A DNA stretch of 64,000 nucleotides, taken from contig CAVUSI010000002.1 of the NCBI GenBank assembly GCA_963744115.1, positions 372,001 to 436,000 of the forward strand. Reading direction: 5' to 3'. Source of the stretch: Chersky-267 sp963744115. GTDB lineage: Bacteria; Chloroflexota; Limnocylindria; Limnocylindrales; CSP1-4. A program made the position numbers and the translations under genes. Positions 41,853 to 51,519 of this stretch are shown in pieces. Every line of letters starts with the position of its first letter. The stretch's first letter is position 1. The notes beneath the pieces are model-generated. The model was not told the DNA's origin. It made no database searches and worked only from the letters and a program-made list of their open reading frames with translations.

Positions 41853-42503
41853 GCCGGGACCGCCGCTCCGGCGTGGTCGGCCGCGCTTCGGATTCCCGGT
41901 CTTCTTCGTCGCCCCGCGGCCGGGCTTCCAGCCGAGACGGTCGGGATCGGCAGCGGGGTCCTCGCCGCTCCCCGCGACCCCGTGCCCCGCGCTCGGCTTC
42001 GGCGGTCGCGGCCTGCCCGAGCTCGGAGCGCTCAAGACGCCGCGGTCGAGGCGGCGGGTCAGCCAGACCGCGCCCGCGCTCCGCCCGCCACGCCGCCGGA
42101 CGCGCTGGCCCAGCTCGATGTCGTCGGTGATCACCAGGATTCCGTCGCCGGCCGCATGCGCCGCGTCCGGCGTCCCGCCGCTGCCGATCGCATCGGCGAC
42201 GAGGCGCTCGATGAGCCGGTCGGCCGACATCGAGCCACTGTGGCGGACGGTCAGTCCGGACGCGATCCGCGTCCCATGCAGGCCGCGGTCGGGCGGCCCG
42301 TCGAAGATCAGCTCGATCCGGATCGGAGCGGGGATGACGGCGCGCAACCGACCGACCAGGGTCGCGGCCGGCGCCGGGCGACCCTTGCCCCGCCCGAGGG
42401 CGTGGAGCAGGTTCGATCCGTCGATGATCATCCGCTCGGTGCCGGCGAGCGGGTCGGCGTGGTCGGGGCGACGATCGCGGGCCGGACGGATCGGGGGAGT
42501 CAC
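41850..42503 (-). CDS. NYN-domain (PIN-like) putative nuclease
   Basis: A protein of about 217 residues with a PIN/NYN fold: MIIDGSNLLHALG supplies the first aspartate, ELIFDG the second region, and GDGILVITDDIELGQRVR the third acidic cluster. NYN proteins cleave RNA; none of this subfamily is characterised. The last 80 residues are basic and disordered (R/K/G/P-rich), consistent with RNA binding. Two starts are possible: GTG 42503 and ATG 42431. Confidence 0.75.
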   Translation of the reverse strand: MTPPIRPARDRRPDHADPLAGTERMIIDGSNLLHALGRGKGRPAPAATLVGRLRAVIPAPIRIELIFDGPPDRGLHGTRIASGLTVRHSGSMSADRLIERLVADAIGSGGTPDAAHAAGDGILVITDDIELGQRVRRRGGRSAGAVWLTRRLDRGVLSAPSSGRPRPPKPSAGHGVAGSGEDPAADPDRLGWKPGRGATKKTGNPKRGRPRRSGGPG

Positions 42504-42536
42504 CCGAGCATCGTCCCACGTCGAAGGCCCCCCGGC

Positions 42537-42542
42537 TACGAT
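42537..42542 (+). promoter_or_regulatory. Leaderless-type -10 element of the HAD gene
   Basis: TACGAT ends 6 nt before GTG 42549, which selects that start. An out-of-frame ATG at 42541 is inside the hexamer. Confidence 0.5.
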
Positions 42543-42548
42543 GCGTCG

Positions 42549-43397
42549 GTGCTCCTCCTGGTCGACCTCGACGGCGTCGTCTATCGCGGAAGTGCGCCCG
42601 TCCCGGGTGTGGCCGCCGTGCTGAGCGACCGCGCGTCCAAGGGCGACGACGTCGTCTACGTCACCAACAACTCGATGCACTACCGGGCCGACTACGTCGC
42701 CCGCCTCGCGGCGATGGGCGCGCCGGTGACCCCGGAGCGGGTCGTCAGCTCGCCGCGGGCCACGGCGTTGTGGCTGGCCGAGCAGGTGCCACGGCCCCGG
42801 CGCGTCCTCGCCTTCGGCGGATCGGGGATGCGCCGCGAGCTCGAGGACCTCGGGTTCGAGGTGGTCACGGCCGCCGACGCGGCGGCTCGCTCGACGGCCG
42901 AGGGCATCGACGGGTTCGAGGCCGCCGGCCGACCCGACGCCGTCGTCGTCGGGCTCGACCCGGACGTCACCTATGAGCGGCTGGCCGTGGCGACCGATGC
43001 GGCCCGGGCCGGCGCGCTGTTCGTGGTCACCAACCGCGATCCCATCTACCCCACCGAGCACCGCCTGATGCCGGGGGCCGGGTCGATGGTCGCCGCGGTC
43101 GAGACCGCGTCCGGCGTGACGCCGATCTCGATCGGCAAGCCGGCACCGCTGCTGCTGGTCGAGGCCGCCCGGGCGGTCGGCGCCGATCCACGCGACGCGG
43201 TGATGATCGGCGACGGGATCGTGACCGACCTCGCCGCGGCCCGGGCGGTCGGGGCCCGCTGCGTCCTGATGCTCACCGGCGTGACGAGCCGCGCCCAGAT
43301 CGAGGCGCTGCCCTCGGCCGACCGCCCGACGGCCGTGGCCGCCGACGCGACCGAGCTGGCGGCGATCCTCGAGCGGCTAGGCGCGGACCTCGGCTGA
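42549..43397 (+). CDS. HAD-superfamily IIA phosphatase (NagD/PGP-like)
   Basis: A 282-residue HAD hydrolase. Motif I is LLVDLDGVVYRG, motif II is VVYVTNNSMH, the lysine motif is SIGKPAPLLL and motif IV is VMIGDGIVTDLAAA. The C2B cap between motifs II and III is typical of p-nitrophenylphosphatase/phosphoglycolate phosphatase and NagD. It dephosphorylates small phosphate esters; the natural substrate is unknown. Its end overlaps the uncertain 3' end of the convergent cyclase gene. Confidence 0.9.
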   Translation: MLLLVDLDGVVYRGSAPVPGVAAVLSDRASKGDDVVYVTNNSMHYRADYVARLAAMGAPVTPERVVSSPRATALWLAEQVPRPRRVLAFGGSGMRRELEDLGFEVVTAADAAARSTAEGIDGFEAAGRPDAVVVGLDPDVTYERLAVATDAARAGALFVVTNRDPIYPTEHRLMPGAGSMVAAVETASGVTPISIGKPAPLLLVEAARAVGADPRDAVMIGDGIVTDLAAARAVGARCVLMLTGVTSRAQIEALPSADRPTAVAADATELAAILERLGADLG

Positions 43398-46300
43398 GCT
43401 GCCGGCCGCGGCGTCGGTCCGGCCGTCCTGCGAGCCGGCCGTCGGCCCGGCGTCCTCCGACGAGCACGGCTTCGAACCGTTCGATCAGCCGGACGGCTCC
43501 GAGCCGCTCGAGCGTCCGGCGAGACTCCTCGACGAGCTCGGCGATGCCGGGCTCGTCCGGCCCGAGCACGATCGCGGCGCGAGGCCGGCCCGGGCGAGGT
43601 CGAACGGGGTCTCCAGGGACCGCAGCGCCGTCGCCGCGGCCCGATACCCGGCGACGGCGTCGGCCCGACGTCCCTCGAGGGCCGCGACCCCGGCGCTTGA
43701 GCGACGTCCGGACCGCGTCGATGAACCGCCCGTGGGTACCCGTCGCGTCGAGCGCCGCGACGACCTCCGCGGCGCGGGCGCGTCCCGGAGCCATAGTGCG
43801 GCCTCCGCGGCATCGACGAGGTTGCCCGCGGCCGAGAACGGGTCCAGGCGCGCCTGCTCGCGCCAGATGTCGGCCGCCTTCGCCACCCGGCCCTCGACGA
43901 AGTCGAAGAACGCCTGGACATCCGCGGCGTTCGACTGCGCGTTCGGATCGGTCTCGTTCGCCATCGCGTCCTCGTACGCGGCCACCTCGGCCTCGCCCGC
44001 GGTCCCGCGCATGAGCCGCATCCGGTCCGTCGTGCTGAACAGCACGGCCCGCAATCGGTCGTCCGTCGCGTCGGCGGCGGCACGGTCCGCGGCCCGCAGC
44101 GCCCAGTCCCAATCACCGGTCGACATGGCCAGGCCCGACGCGTTGACCAGCAGGTTGAGCGCCCGACCGCGCAGCCCGAGTCGATCCGCGAGCTCCATCC
44201 CGTCCCGGGCGATCTCGAGTCCCTGGCGCGGATCCTCGTACGTCGTGGTCGCCGACAGGTTGATCCGGGCGCGCAGCTCGGACGCGGCCAGGCCATACGA
44301 GCGGGCGATCTCGAGCCCGCCTCGAAGGACGGCGAGACCTTCCCGGACGCGTCCGAGGGTAGCCATGGCGGAGCCCTTGGTGATCATCACCTCGGCGATC
44401 GCGGAGACCAGGTCGAGCCGCTCGAGGGTCGGCAGGACCCGCTCGGCGAGGTCGACCGACCGTCCGCCCTCGCCGTGCATGAAGTAGGCCCTGGCCAGCT
44501 CGACGCGGAGGAGGACCAGGTCCTGACCGTCGACGAGGTCGGCGAATTCGCGGTCGGCCGCCTCGAGCGTCGCGATCGCCTGCTCGCTGCGCATGGCTTC
44601 GATCTGGGTCCGCCCAAGGGCGCCCAGGGCTCGAACCACGCCCGCTCGGTCGCCGCGGCTGCGCTGGAGCTCGACGGCGCGTTCGAGCAGCGCAACGGCC
44701 TCATCGCGCTGGAACGACGCGATCGCCGACCGACCGGCCCGCTCGAGCAGGTCCGCTTCCTCGGCCGGATCGGTGGTGATGTCGATCGTCCGGCGCAGGT
44801 AGACGAGCGCCTGTTCGTGGGCGCCGAGGGCGACGGCCCGATCCGCTGCCGCCCGGAGTGCCACCCGTGCCTGTGCGGCGAGCGCGTCGGCCTCCGGCCC
44901 GGGCGGGGCGTTGTCGTACGCGGCGAGGTAGTGGGACGCCAGCGCCCCCGCCAGCTCGTCGGTGTCGAGCGACTCGAAGAAGCGTGCGGCGGCGAGGTGG
45001 CGGCTCTTGCGGTCGGCTCGAGCCAGCGTGTTGTAGGCGACCTCGCGGATCAGCGCCTGGACGAAGGCGTATTGCCCGCGCTCCGGCGACCGGGGATCCA
45101 TCTGCTGGTTGAGCATCTCGCGTCGCGTCAGAGCGCGGAGCTGCGGCTCGAGCTCGGCCTCGTCGAGCCCGCTGACGGCGGCGAGCCCCGCCGGAGTGAA
45201 GCTCTGGCCGAGGACGGCCGCATCCTGGAGGAGCTCGCGGTCGAGCGGGGCCAGGGCGTCGAGCCGGGCGGCGATCAGCGCCTGGAGCGTCTCCGGGACG
45301 GCCAGCGCCGACAGATCGCCGGTCGGCCGGTAGCTTCCGTCCTCCTCGGTCAGGCGACCCTCGGCGACGAGCATCCGGACCGTCTCGACGGCGTACAGCG
45401 GGATCCCGTCCGCCCGCGTCACGATCGCTCCACGGGCGGCTTCGGGCAAGCCGGGGACGAGGCCGTCGAGAAGCTCGCGCATCGCCTCGTCGGATAGCGG
45501 CTCGAGCGCGACCGACACGAGGCCGCGTCGCCCGGCGCCCCAGTCCGGCCGCCGTTCGAGCAGCTCCGGGCGGGCCAGCGTCGCGACGAAGATCGGGGCC
45601 TCCCGGGACCATTCGAGGAGATGGTCGATGAACGCGAGCATCCCCGGATCCGCCCAGTGGAGATCCTCGAACACGAGGACGACCGGGCCGCCCTCGGCGA
45701 TCCGTTCGAAGAACGTCCGCCAGGCCGCGAAGAGCTGCTCGGAGCCACCGGGTCGCGTCTCACCGACACCGAGCAACGTCAGCAGCGAGTCTTCGATCCA
45801 TCCGCGCTCTGCTTCATCCGGGACGAACCGCAGGACGGTCTCGGCGATCCGCGCTCGCGTGACCGTCTCGTCGTCGGTCTCGACCAGGCCCGCCCGGCTC
45901 CGGACCATCTCACCGAGCGCCCAGAACGCGATCCCGTCGCCGTACGCCGGCGACCGACCGGAATGCCACCAGACCGTCTCGAGCAGGCCGTCGATGTACT
46001 TGAGGAACTCCCAGGCCAGGCGGCTCTTGCCGATCCCTCCCTGGCCGGTGATCGAGACCAGCCGAGGGCGGCGTTCGCGCGCTGCCGCATGGAACAGGTC
46101 CTTGAGCAGCCGCAGCTCGGTGTCGCGCCCGACGAACGGCGCCTCGAGTGCATCCGATCGCCCGCGACCGCCGCGCTCGGCCACGACCCGCAAGGCTCGC
46201 CAGGCGGGGACCGGGGCGGACTTGCCCTTGAGCGTCGCGTCGCCGACCGGCTCGAAGGCGATGGCCGCGGCGGACGCCCGCTGGGTCGCCTCGCCGACGA

Positions 46301-46940
46301 GGACGGTGCCGGGTTCGGCGATGCCCTGCAGCCGCGCCGCCGTGTTGACCAGGTCGCCGGCGACCATCCCCTGGTTCGTCGCGCCGAGCGTCACCGCGGC
46401 TTCCCCGGTCAGCACGCCGGCGCGGGCCTGGATCGTCGGGCCGAGCGCTCGGACCGCGGTCACCAGCTCGAGGCCGGCCCGGACGGCCCGCTCGGCGTCG
46501 TCTTCGCGGGCGATCGGGGCACCCCAGACGGCCATCACCGCGTCGCCGATGAACTTCTCGACGACGCCGGCGTGGCGTTCGATGACCTCACGGGCCACGT
46601 CGAAGTAGCGGGTCAGGAGCTCGCGCGTCTCCTCCGCGTCACGCTCCTCGGCGAACGGGGTGAACCCGACGAGGTCGGCGAACAGGACCGACACCAGGCG
46701 CCGTTCCGCGACCCGCTCGGGACCTGCCGGGCCGGATCTCGCCTCCGGGCCGGTGCCGCTGCCAGCCGACCCCGCCTCGCGCGGGAGGCCGAGCAACGGC
46801 CCGCCGCAGTCACCGCAGAACTTCGCGTCGGGCGGGTTCGTCGCCCCACAGTTCGGGCAGCCGGCCAGGAGCGGCCGACCGCATTCCCGACAGAACTTCC
46901 GTCCAGCTTCGTTCGCCGTGCCGCAACTCGCGCAGGTCAC
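43377..46940 (-). CDS. Class III adenylate/guanylate cyclase with AAA ATPase and TPR domains (frameshifted 3' end)
   Basis: A protein of about 1180 residues. It begins with two zinc ribbons (CASCG...CRECG, CPNCG...CGDCG), then a class III cyclase domain (VLFADLVGFT, GDAVMAVWGAP carrying the two metal aspartates) to about residue 240, an AAA/NB-ARC-like ATPase (FVGRDTEL; Walker A GQGGIGKSRL; Walker B VLVFEDLHWADP) and a long TPR region. GTG 46940 follows GGGAGG at a good distance. In the last 130 codons the reading frame changes about three times (near 43776, 43695 and 43577), and the true stop is uncertain between 43377 and 43485. Such fusions are common signalling ATPases; the ligand is unknown. 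It lies 23 bp downstream of the adenosine deaminase gene. Confidence 0.85.
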
Positions 46941-46963
46941 CCGCACCTCCCGGTCCGCTGAGG

Positions 46964-48016
46964 TTAGCCCACCGCGCCGAGTTCCGGGACCCCCGACGCC
47001 CAGGCGTCGAACTCGGCGCGGATCGGCCCGAGGGTCGCCTCGTCGGCGAATGCGACGTCGAGCGCCCGTCGATCGATCGCCCAGAGCTCGGGCAGGGTCA
47101 GGCCGATGCGATCGACGGCCCGGGCGTACTCCTCCGACAGGCCGATGTCGGAGACCGTCGTGTCGTCGGTCGACAGCGTCACCGACACCCCCGCGCGATG
47201 GAGCCGGGCGAGCGGGTGCTCGGCGATGCTGGGCACGATCCCGGCCTGGACGTTGCTCGTCGGGCACAGGTCGAGGGTGACGCCGCGGGCGATCAGCTCG
47301 GCGACGAGCGTCGGGTCCTCGATCGCCAGCGGGCCATGGGCGATCCGTTCGGGCTCGACCGCGAGCGCGCGCCGGACCTGAGCGGCGCCACCCCACTCAC
47401 CGGCATGGATGGTGACCCGCAGGCCCCCGGCGCGCGCGGCGGCGAATGCCCGCTCGAAGACGAGCGGGTCCGGGAATCGCTCCTCGGGGCCGGCCAGGTC
47501 CCAGCCGGTCAGGCCGAGGTCGCGGAATCGCCCCGCCGTCTCCGCCAGCTCGACGTTGCGGCTCGGCTCGTGGGAGCGGAGGGCGGTGCAGATCAGCCGG
47601 ACGGTCGTCCCGGACCGCGCCGCCGCCTGCGACGCCCCCCGGCAGACCGCAGCGATGCCGTCGGCGAGCGACAGGCCCCGCTCCGTGTGGAGCGCCGGAC
47701 CCCAGCGGATCTCGACATAGCGGACCCGTTCGGCGGCCTTCGTCTCGACCAGCTCGGCCGCGACGCGTTCGAGTGCCTCAGCATCCTGGAGCAGGGTGAT
47801 CGGCAGGGCGAACCGCTCGAGCAGCTCGGCCTGGGAGGCGGTCCGCTCCGGCGCGACCAGCGCCTCGAACATCGCGGTCCAGGTGGTCGGTGCCTCGAGC
47901 CGCCTGGTCCGGGCCAGGTCGAGGGCCGTGCCGACCCGGAGCGACCCGTCGAGGTGGAGGTGGAGCTCGGCCTTGGGCATCGCCTCGACGAGGCGACGGA
48001 GCGGGGCTGTTCGCAT
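46964..48016 (-). CDS. add: Adenosine deaminase family protein
   Basis: A 350-residue metal-dependent deaminase. It has the metal-binding KAELHLHLDGSLR near residue 15, the third metal histidine and catalytic glutamate in VTIHAGEWGG, LCPTSNVQAGIV and the final metal aspartate in LSTDDTTVSD. It converts adenosine (or a related purine nucleoside such as aminodeoxyfutalosine) to the deaminated form. The ATG at 48016 has a -10 TAGCAT ending 6 nt upstream. It precedes the cyclase gene in the same direction. Confidence 0.9.
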   Translation of the reverse strand: MRTAPLRRLVEAMPKAELHLHLDGSLRVGTALDLARTRRLEAPTTWTAMFEALVAPERTASQAELLERFALPITLLQDAEALERVAAELVETKAAERVRYVEIRWGPALHTERGLSLADGIAAVCRGASQAAARSGTTVRLICTALRSHEPSRNVELAETAGRFRDLGLTGWDLAGPEERFPDPLVFERAFAAARAGGLRVTIHAGEWGGAAQVRRALAVEPERIAHGPLAIEDPTLVAELIARGVTLDLCPTSNVQAGIVPSIAEHPLARLHRAGVSVTLSTDDTTVSDIGLSEEYARAVDRIGLTLPELWAIDRRALDVAFADEATLGPIRAEFDAWASGVPELGAVG

Positions 48017-48022
48017 GAACGG

Positions 48023-48032
48023 ATGCTACCGT
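48023..48032. promoter_or_regulatory. Overlapping divergent leaderless promoters
   Basis: Only 23 bp separate the start codons of adenosine deaminase (48016, minus) and the NAD(P)-binding gene (48040, plus). Within them TAGCAT on the minus strand (48023-48028, 6 nt from its ATG) and TACCGT on the plus strand (48027-48032, 7 nt from its ATG) share the TA step at 48027-48028. The two promoters probably cannot be occupied at the same time. Confidence 0.55.
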
Positions 48033-48039
48033 TCCAGTC

Positions 48040-48987
48040 ATGTCCACCATCCTCGTCACCGGCGCCAACGGCTTCGTCGGCAGCCATCTCGTCCCGGAGC
48101 TCGCCGCTGCCGGCCACCAAGTGGTCGGGCTCGTCAGGACCACATCCGCGGGGGACCAGGTCGTGGCGCGCCTCGACCGGGGTGCCCGATCCGCGGTCGA
48201 GACGAGGATCGGCGACGTGACCGACCCGGCGACGCTCCAAGCTGCCCTCGCGGGCGTCGACGCGGTCGCCCACCTTGCGGCGATCCCGCGCGACCGCGGC
48301 GACGGCGGCGAGCTGCTCCGCGTGAACACCGATGGGACCCGCAACGTCGTCGAGGCGATGGGCGCCGCCGGTGTGCGCCGCCTGGTCCATCTCGGGGCGC
48401 TCGGCGTCGTCGACGACCCGGCCCTCCACTACGCGTCGTCCAAGGCCAGGGCCGAGGCGCTCGTGGCGCGCAGCTCGCTCGACTGGACGATCCTCAAGCC
48501 ATCGCTGCTGTTCGGCGAGCGCGACGGGTTCTTCAACATCGTGGCCGATCTCGTGCGCCTGTCGCCGGGCATCGTCCCGGTCCCGGGCGACGGTCGAAGT
48601 CGGTTCCAGCCGCTGGCGGTCGACGACCTCGCCATGGCCTTCCGGCAGACCCTCGACGAACCCGGGTACTCGGGCCGGAGCATCGAGCTGGGCGGCCCGC
48701 GCTATTGGACCTATCGCGAGATCACCGCCGAGGTCTGCACGGCGATGGCCAGGCGACGGGTCATCCTGCCGATGCCGGTCCCGGTCATCCGCCTCGTCGC
48801 CGGCACGTCGGAGCGGATCCATCTGCCGTTCCCGGTCGCGACCGACCAGCTCCGGCAGCTCAAGCTGGACAACATCGGTCCGCTCGACGGGTTCGTCGCG
48901 GCCTTCGGCTTCGTCCCGCGCGACATGGCGGGCCAGCTGGGCTATCTTCGGCGGCGCAAGGTCCACCAGGAGCCCGAGCCCGCCTGA
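48040..48987 (+). CDS. NAD(P)-binding epimerase-like protein (NDUFA9/atypical SDR)
   Basis: A 315-residue Rossmann-fold protein. The cofactor motif ILVTGANGFVGSHL is at residues 4-17, followed by VDAVAHLAAIPRD and YASSKARAEALV; the Tyr and Lys of classical SDRs are partly replaced, as in atypical extended SDRs. SRFQPLAVDDLAMA is typical of the NDUFA9/YbjT-like group. These bind NAD(P) in quinone, flavonoid or complex I contexts; the role here is unknown. It precedes a secreted coiled-coil protein by 8 bp. Confidence 0.85.
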   Translation: MSTILVTGANGFVGSHLVPELAAAGHQVVGLVRTTSAGDQVVARLDRGARSAVETRIGDVTDPATLQAALAGVDAVAHLAAIPRDRGDGGELLRVNTDGTRNVVEAMGAAGVRRLVHLGALGVVDDPALHYASSKARAEALVARSSLDWTILKPSLLFGERDGFFNIVADLVRLSPGIVPVPGDGRSRFQPLAVDDLAMAFRQTLDEPGYSGRSIELGGPRYWTYREITAEVCTAMARRRVILPMPVPVIRLVAGTSERIHLPFPVATDQLRQLKLDNIGPLDGFVAAFGFVPRDMAGQLGYLRRRKVHQEPEPA

Positions 48988-48994
48988 GGAGCGC

Positions 48995-49939
48995 ATGCCG
49001 TCATCGCGCCGTCGTATCGCCGCCGCCGCGGGCTGGCTCGCGCTCGCGATCGTCTTCTCGTTCGGCGCCGCCGGGCTGATCAACGCCGCGAACCCGCCGC
49101 CGGTCGCCGGGTCCCGACCCGAACTGACGATCGTCGCGGACCAGGCGCTCGAGCCCGAGCTGAAGGCGGCGGCCGGTGACCTGTCGGCGCTGTCGGACGA
49201 CGTGGACGGGCTTGGCGCCATCGGTCGCACGGCCCTGACCTCGCTGGTGGATCGCGACACCGAGCGACTGCGCCAGGCGACCGCCGACGGGAAGACCCAG
49301 CTCGCCCTCATCGCCGAGGCGACCGACGCGCTTCGGGCGCGGCTCGCGGCGATCCCCGGGATCGGGCCGGACGACCGGACGCGGATCGGCACGAGCCTGC
49401 GGATCCGCTACGACGACCTCGTCGGCGCACTGACCGCGACCGACGGACTGTCCGCCTCCTGGTCCTCGCTGACCCAGGGCAGCATCGCGGCGACCGAGCT
49501 CACCGACAGCCTGGCCCGGCACGACGCCGAGGCCGCCGCCGCCGGCGCCCTCGGTCGGAAGGGTCAATATCGCAAGGCCCTCGCCCGACTCGACCTGGCC
49601 GACCAGGCGCTCGACACGTCGCGTCAGCTCCGCGACAAGCTGGCGACGACCACCGACGTCTCGATCCTCAGCCGCTGGATCGACCTCAACGCCGCGTACG
49701 ACGCGGCCCTGCGCAAGACCTGGGCCCTGCTCGACAAGTCGAAGGGCCGGGTCACCAAGCCGATCGAGGCGGCCTTCGTCGAGCTGCGGGCGGCGACCGC
49801 CGCTCTCCCCGGGGACAGTCGCGCCCTGATCGTGATCATGGCCGACGTGGCGCGCGGCGGGATCAACCAGGCGGTCATCGAGATCGAGCAGGCGCGCGGG
49901 CGCCTGTCGGCCGCGGCCGCGGCCCTCGGCGGGGGGTAG
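48995..49939 (+). CDS. Hypothetical secreted or membrane-anchored helical protein
   Basis: A 314-residue protein with an N-terminal signal-anchor (IAAAAGWLALAIVFSFGAAGL) followed by a mostly alpha-helical, alanine/leucine/aspartate-rich region with heptad-like spacing (DVDGLGAIGRTALTSLVDRD, LARLDLADQALDTSRQLRDK). No known domain is recognised. It is co-directional with the SDR-like gene (7 bp apart) and ends just before the leucyl aminopeptidase promoter. Confidence 0.65.
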   Translation: MPSSRRRIAAAAGWLALAIVFSFGAAGLINAANPPPVAGSRPELTIVADQALEPELKAAAGDLSALSDDVDGLGAIGRTALTSLVDRDTERLRQATADGKTQLALIAEATDALRARLAAIPGIGPDDRTRIGTSLRIRYDDLVGALTATDGLSASWSSLTQGSIAATELTDSLARHDAEAAAAGALGRKGQYRKALARLDLADQALDTSRQLRDKLATTTDVSILSRWIDLNAAYDAALRKTWALLDKSKGRVTKPIEAAFVELRAATAALPGDSRALIVIMADVARGGINQAVIEIEQARGRLSAAAAALGGG

Positions 49940-49945
49940 TCCCGC

Positions 49946-49951
49946 TACACT
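49946..49951 (+). promoter_or_regulatory. -10 element of the leucyl aminopeptidase gene
   Basis: TACACT lies 51 bp before the ATG at 50003; the leader contains a GGAGGAACC ribosome-binding site. No clear -35 was found. Confidence 0.4.
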
Positions 49952-50002
49952 GGCGCCCTTGCCGTCCGATCCTGCCTGCCCACCCTGGAGGAACCGCGCT
50001 CG

Positions 50003-51508
50003 ATGCACCTGCGTATCGCGACCGATCAGCCCTGGGATGTCGCCGCCGATGTGCTGGCGATCCCGTATGTCGGCGAACCGACCTTCGACGGGACCCTCGG
50101 CGAGCTCGACCGCCGGAGCGGCGGTGAGCTCAAGGACCTGGCGGCCTTCGGTGAGCTCGCCGGAAAGCGCTACGGGATCGCCCTGGCAGCCGCCGGCGAC
50201 CTGCCCCATGGTCGTCTCGTGCTGGTCGCGGCCGGCGATCCGGAGGGCGTCGATCGCGAGGTCGTCCACCGCCTCGGCGCGACGATCGAGCGTCGTCTCG
50301 GCGGGCGCACCGTCGGTCGTCTCGCGGTCAGTATCGGCGATCTCGGCGAGCGGATCGACGGTGGTGACGCGGCCGTGGTCGAGCTCCTCGTCCGCGGCGT
50401 CGTCGAGGGCCACTACGAACCCAAGAGCATCTACCTCGACAACGTCGAGAACGCGCCGCCGATCCTCGACGAGCTGATCGTCGTCGTCCCCGGCGGCGAC
50501 GCCGCGGGACTCGCTCGCGCGGCCGAGCGCGGTCGGATCATCGGCGAGGGCGCCAACACGGCACGGACCCTGGCCAATCGCGCATCGAACGACGTCAGCC
50601 CCGAGGTCCTGGCCGACGAGGCGCGGGCGATCGCCGAGCGGAACGGGCTGTGGATCGACGTCATCGAGCCCGAGCGGGCGATCGCCCTCGGGATGGGCAT
50701 GTTCATCGCGGTCGGACGAGGCAGCGATAACCCACCCCGGATGATCGTGATGCGCTCCGGGAAGGAAGGTGAGAAGGACGCCCTCGGGCGCCACCTGGCC
50801 ATCGTCGGCAAGGGCGTCTGCTTCGACTCGGGGGGCATCTCGATCAAGCCATCCGACCGGATGGAAGAGATGAAGATGGACAAGACGGGCGCGGCGACCG
50901 TGATCGCCGCGATCGAGACCGTCGCTCGCCTGGCTCCGGGGACGCCGCTCCTGGCGGTCGCTCCCGCGGTCGAGAACATGCCCGGGCCGCACTCGACCCG
51001 CCCGGGCGATGTGGTCCGTGCGCTCAACGGCAAGATGGTCGACATCACCAACACCGACGCCGAGGGTCGGCTCATCCTGGGCGACGCGATGACCTACGCC
51101 GAGGGGCTCGGCGCGACCCATCTGGTGGATGTCGCGACGCTCACGGGAGCGGTATCGCGGGCGCTCGGTCACCTGGTGACCGGGGCCTTCGGGACGCCGC
51201 AATCCTGGGTGGATGATGTCCTGGCGGCGGGTGGCCGGGCCGGCGAGCGGTACTGGCAGATCCCGCTGGTCGACGATTACGTCGTCGACATGGACAGCTG
51301 GTACGGCGACCTCCAGAACTCGGGCAGTGCCGAGGGCTCGCTGGTGAAGAGCGGCCTGTTCCTGCGCGAGTTCGTGACCCGGCCGTGGGTCCACCTCGAC
51401 ATCGGCGGCACCGGCTACTTCCGCAAGGCCCTGCCGTTCGCCGCCCGGGGCGCGAACGGCGTGACCCACGCCACCCTGGTCGAGCTCGCCCTCGCCGGGG
51501 CACGCTGA
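50003..51508 (+). CDS. pepA: Leucyl aminopeptidase (M17)
   Basis: A 501-residue cytosolic metallo-aminopeptidase. The catalytic C-terminal domain has GKGVCFDSGGISIKPSD, MKMDKTGAATV and the family signature NTDAEGRLILGDA, which together supply both metal ions and the catalytic Lys and Arg. It removes N-terminal residues during peptide turnover. A GGAGG site precedes the ATG. The prepilin peptidase gene starts 11 bp after its stop. Confidence 0.95.
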   Translation: MHLRIATDQPWDVAADVLAIPYVGEPTFDGTLGELDRRSGGELKDLAAFGELAGKRYGIALAAAGDLPHGRLVLVAAGDPEGVDREVVHRLGATIERRLGGRTVGRLAVSIGDLGERIDGGDAAVVELLVRGVVEGHYEPKSIYLDNVENAPPILDELIVVVPGGDAAGLARAAERGRIIGEGANTARTLANRASNDVSPEVLADEARAIAERNGLWIDVIEPERAIALGMGMFIAVGRGSDNPPRMIVMRSGKEGEKDALGRHLAIVGKGVCFDSGGISIKPSDRMEEMKMDKTGAATVIAAIETVARLAPGTPLLAVAPAVENMPGPHSTRPGDVVRALNGKMVDITNTDAEGRLILGDAMTYAEGLGATHLVDVATLTGAVSRALGHLVTGAFGTPQSWVDDVLAAGGRAGERYWQIPLVDDYVVDMDSWYGDLQNSGSAEGSLVKSGLFLREFVTRPWVHLDIGGTGYFRKALPFAARGANGVTHATLVELALAGAR

Positions 51509-51519
51509 CCGCGACCGTC

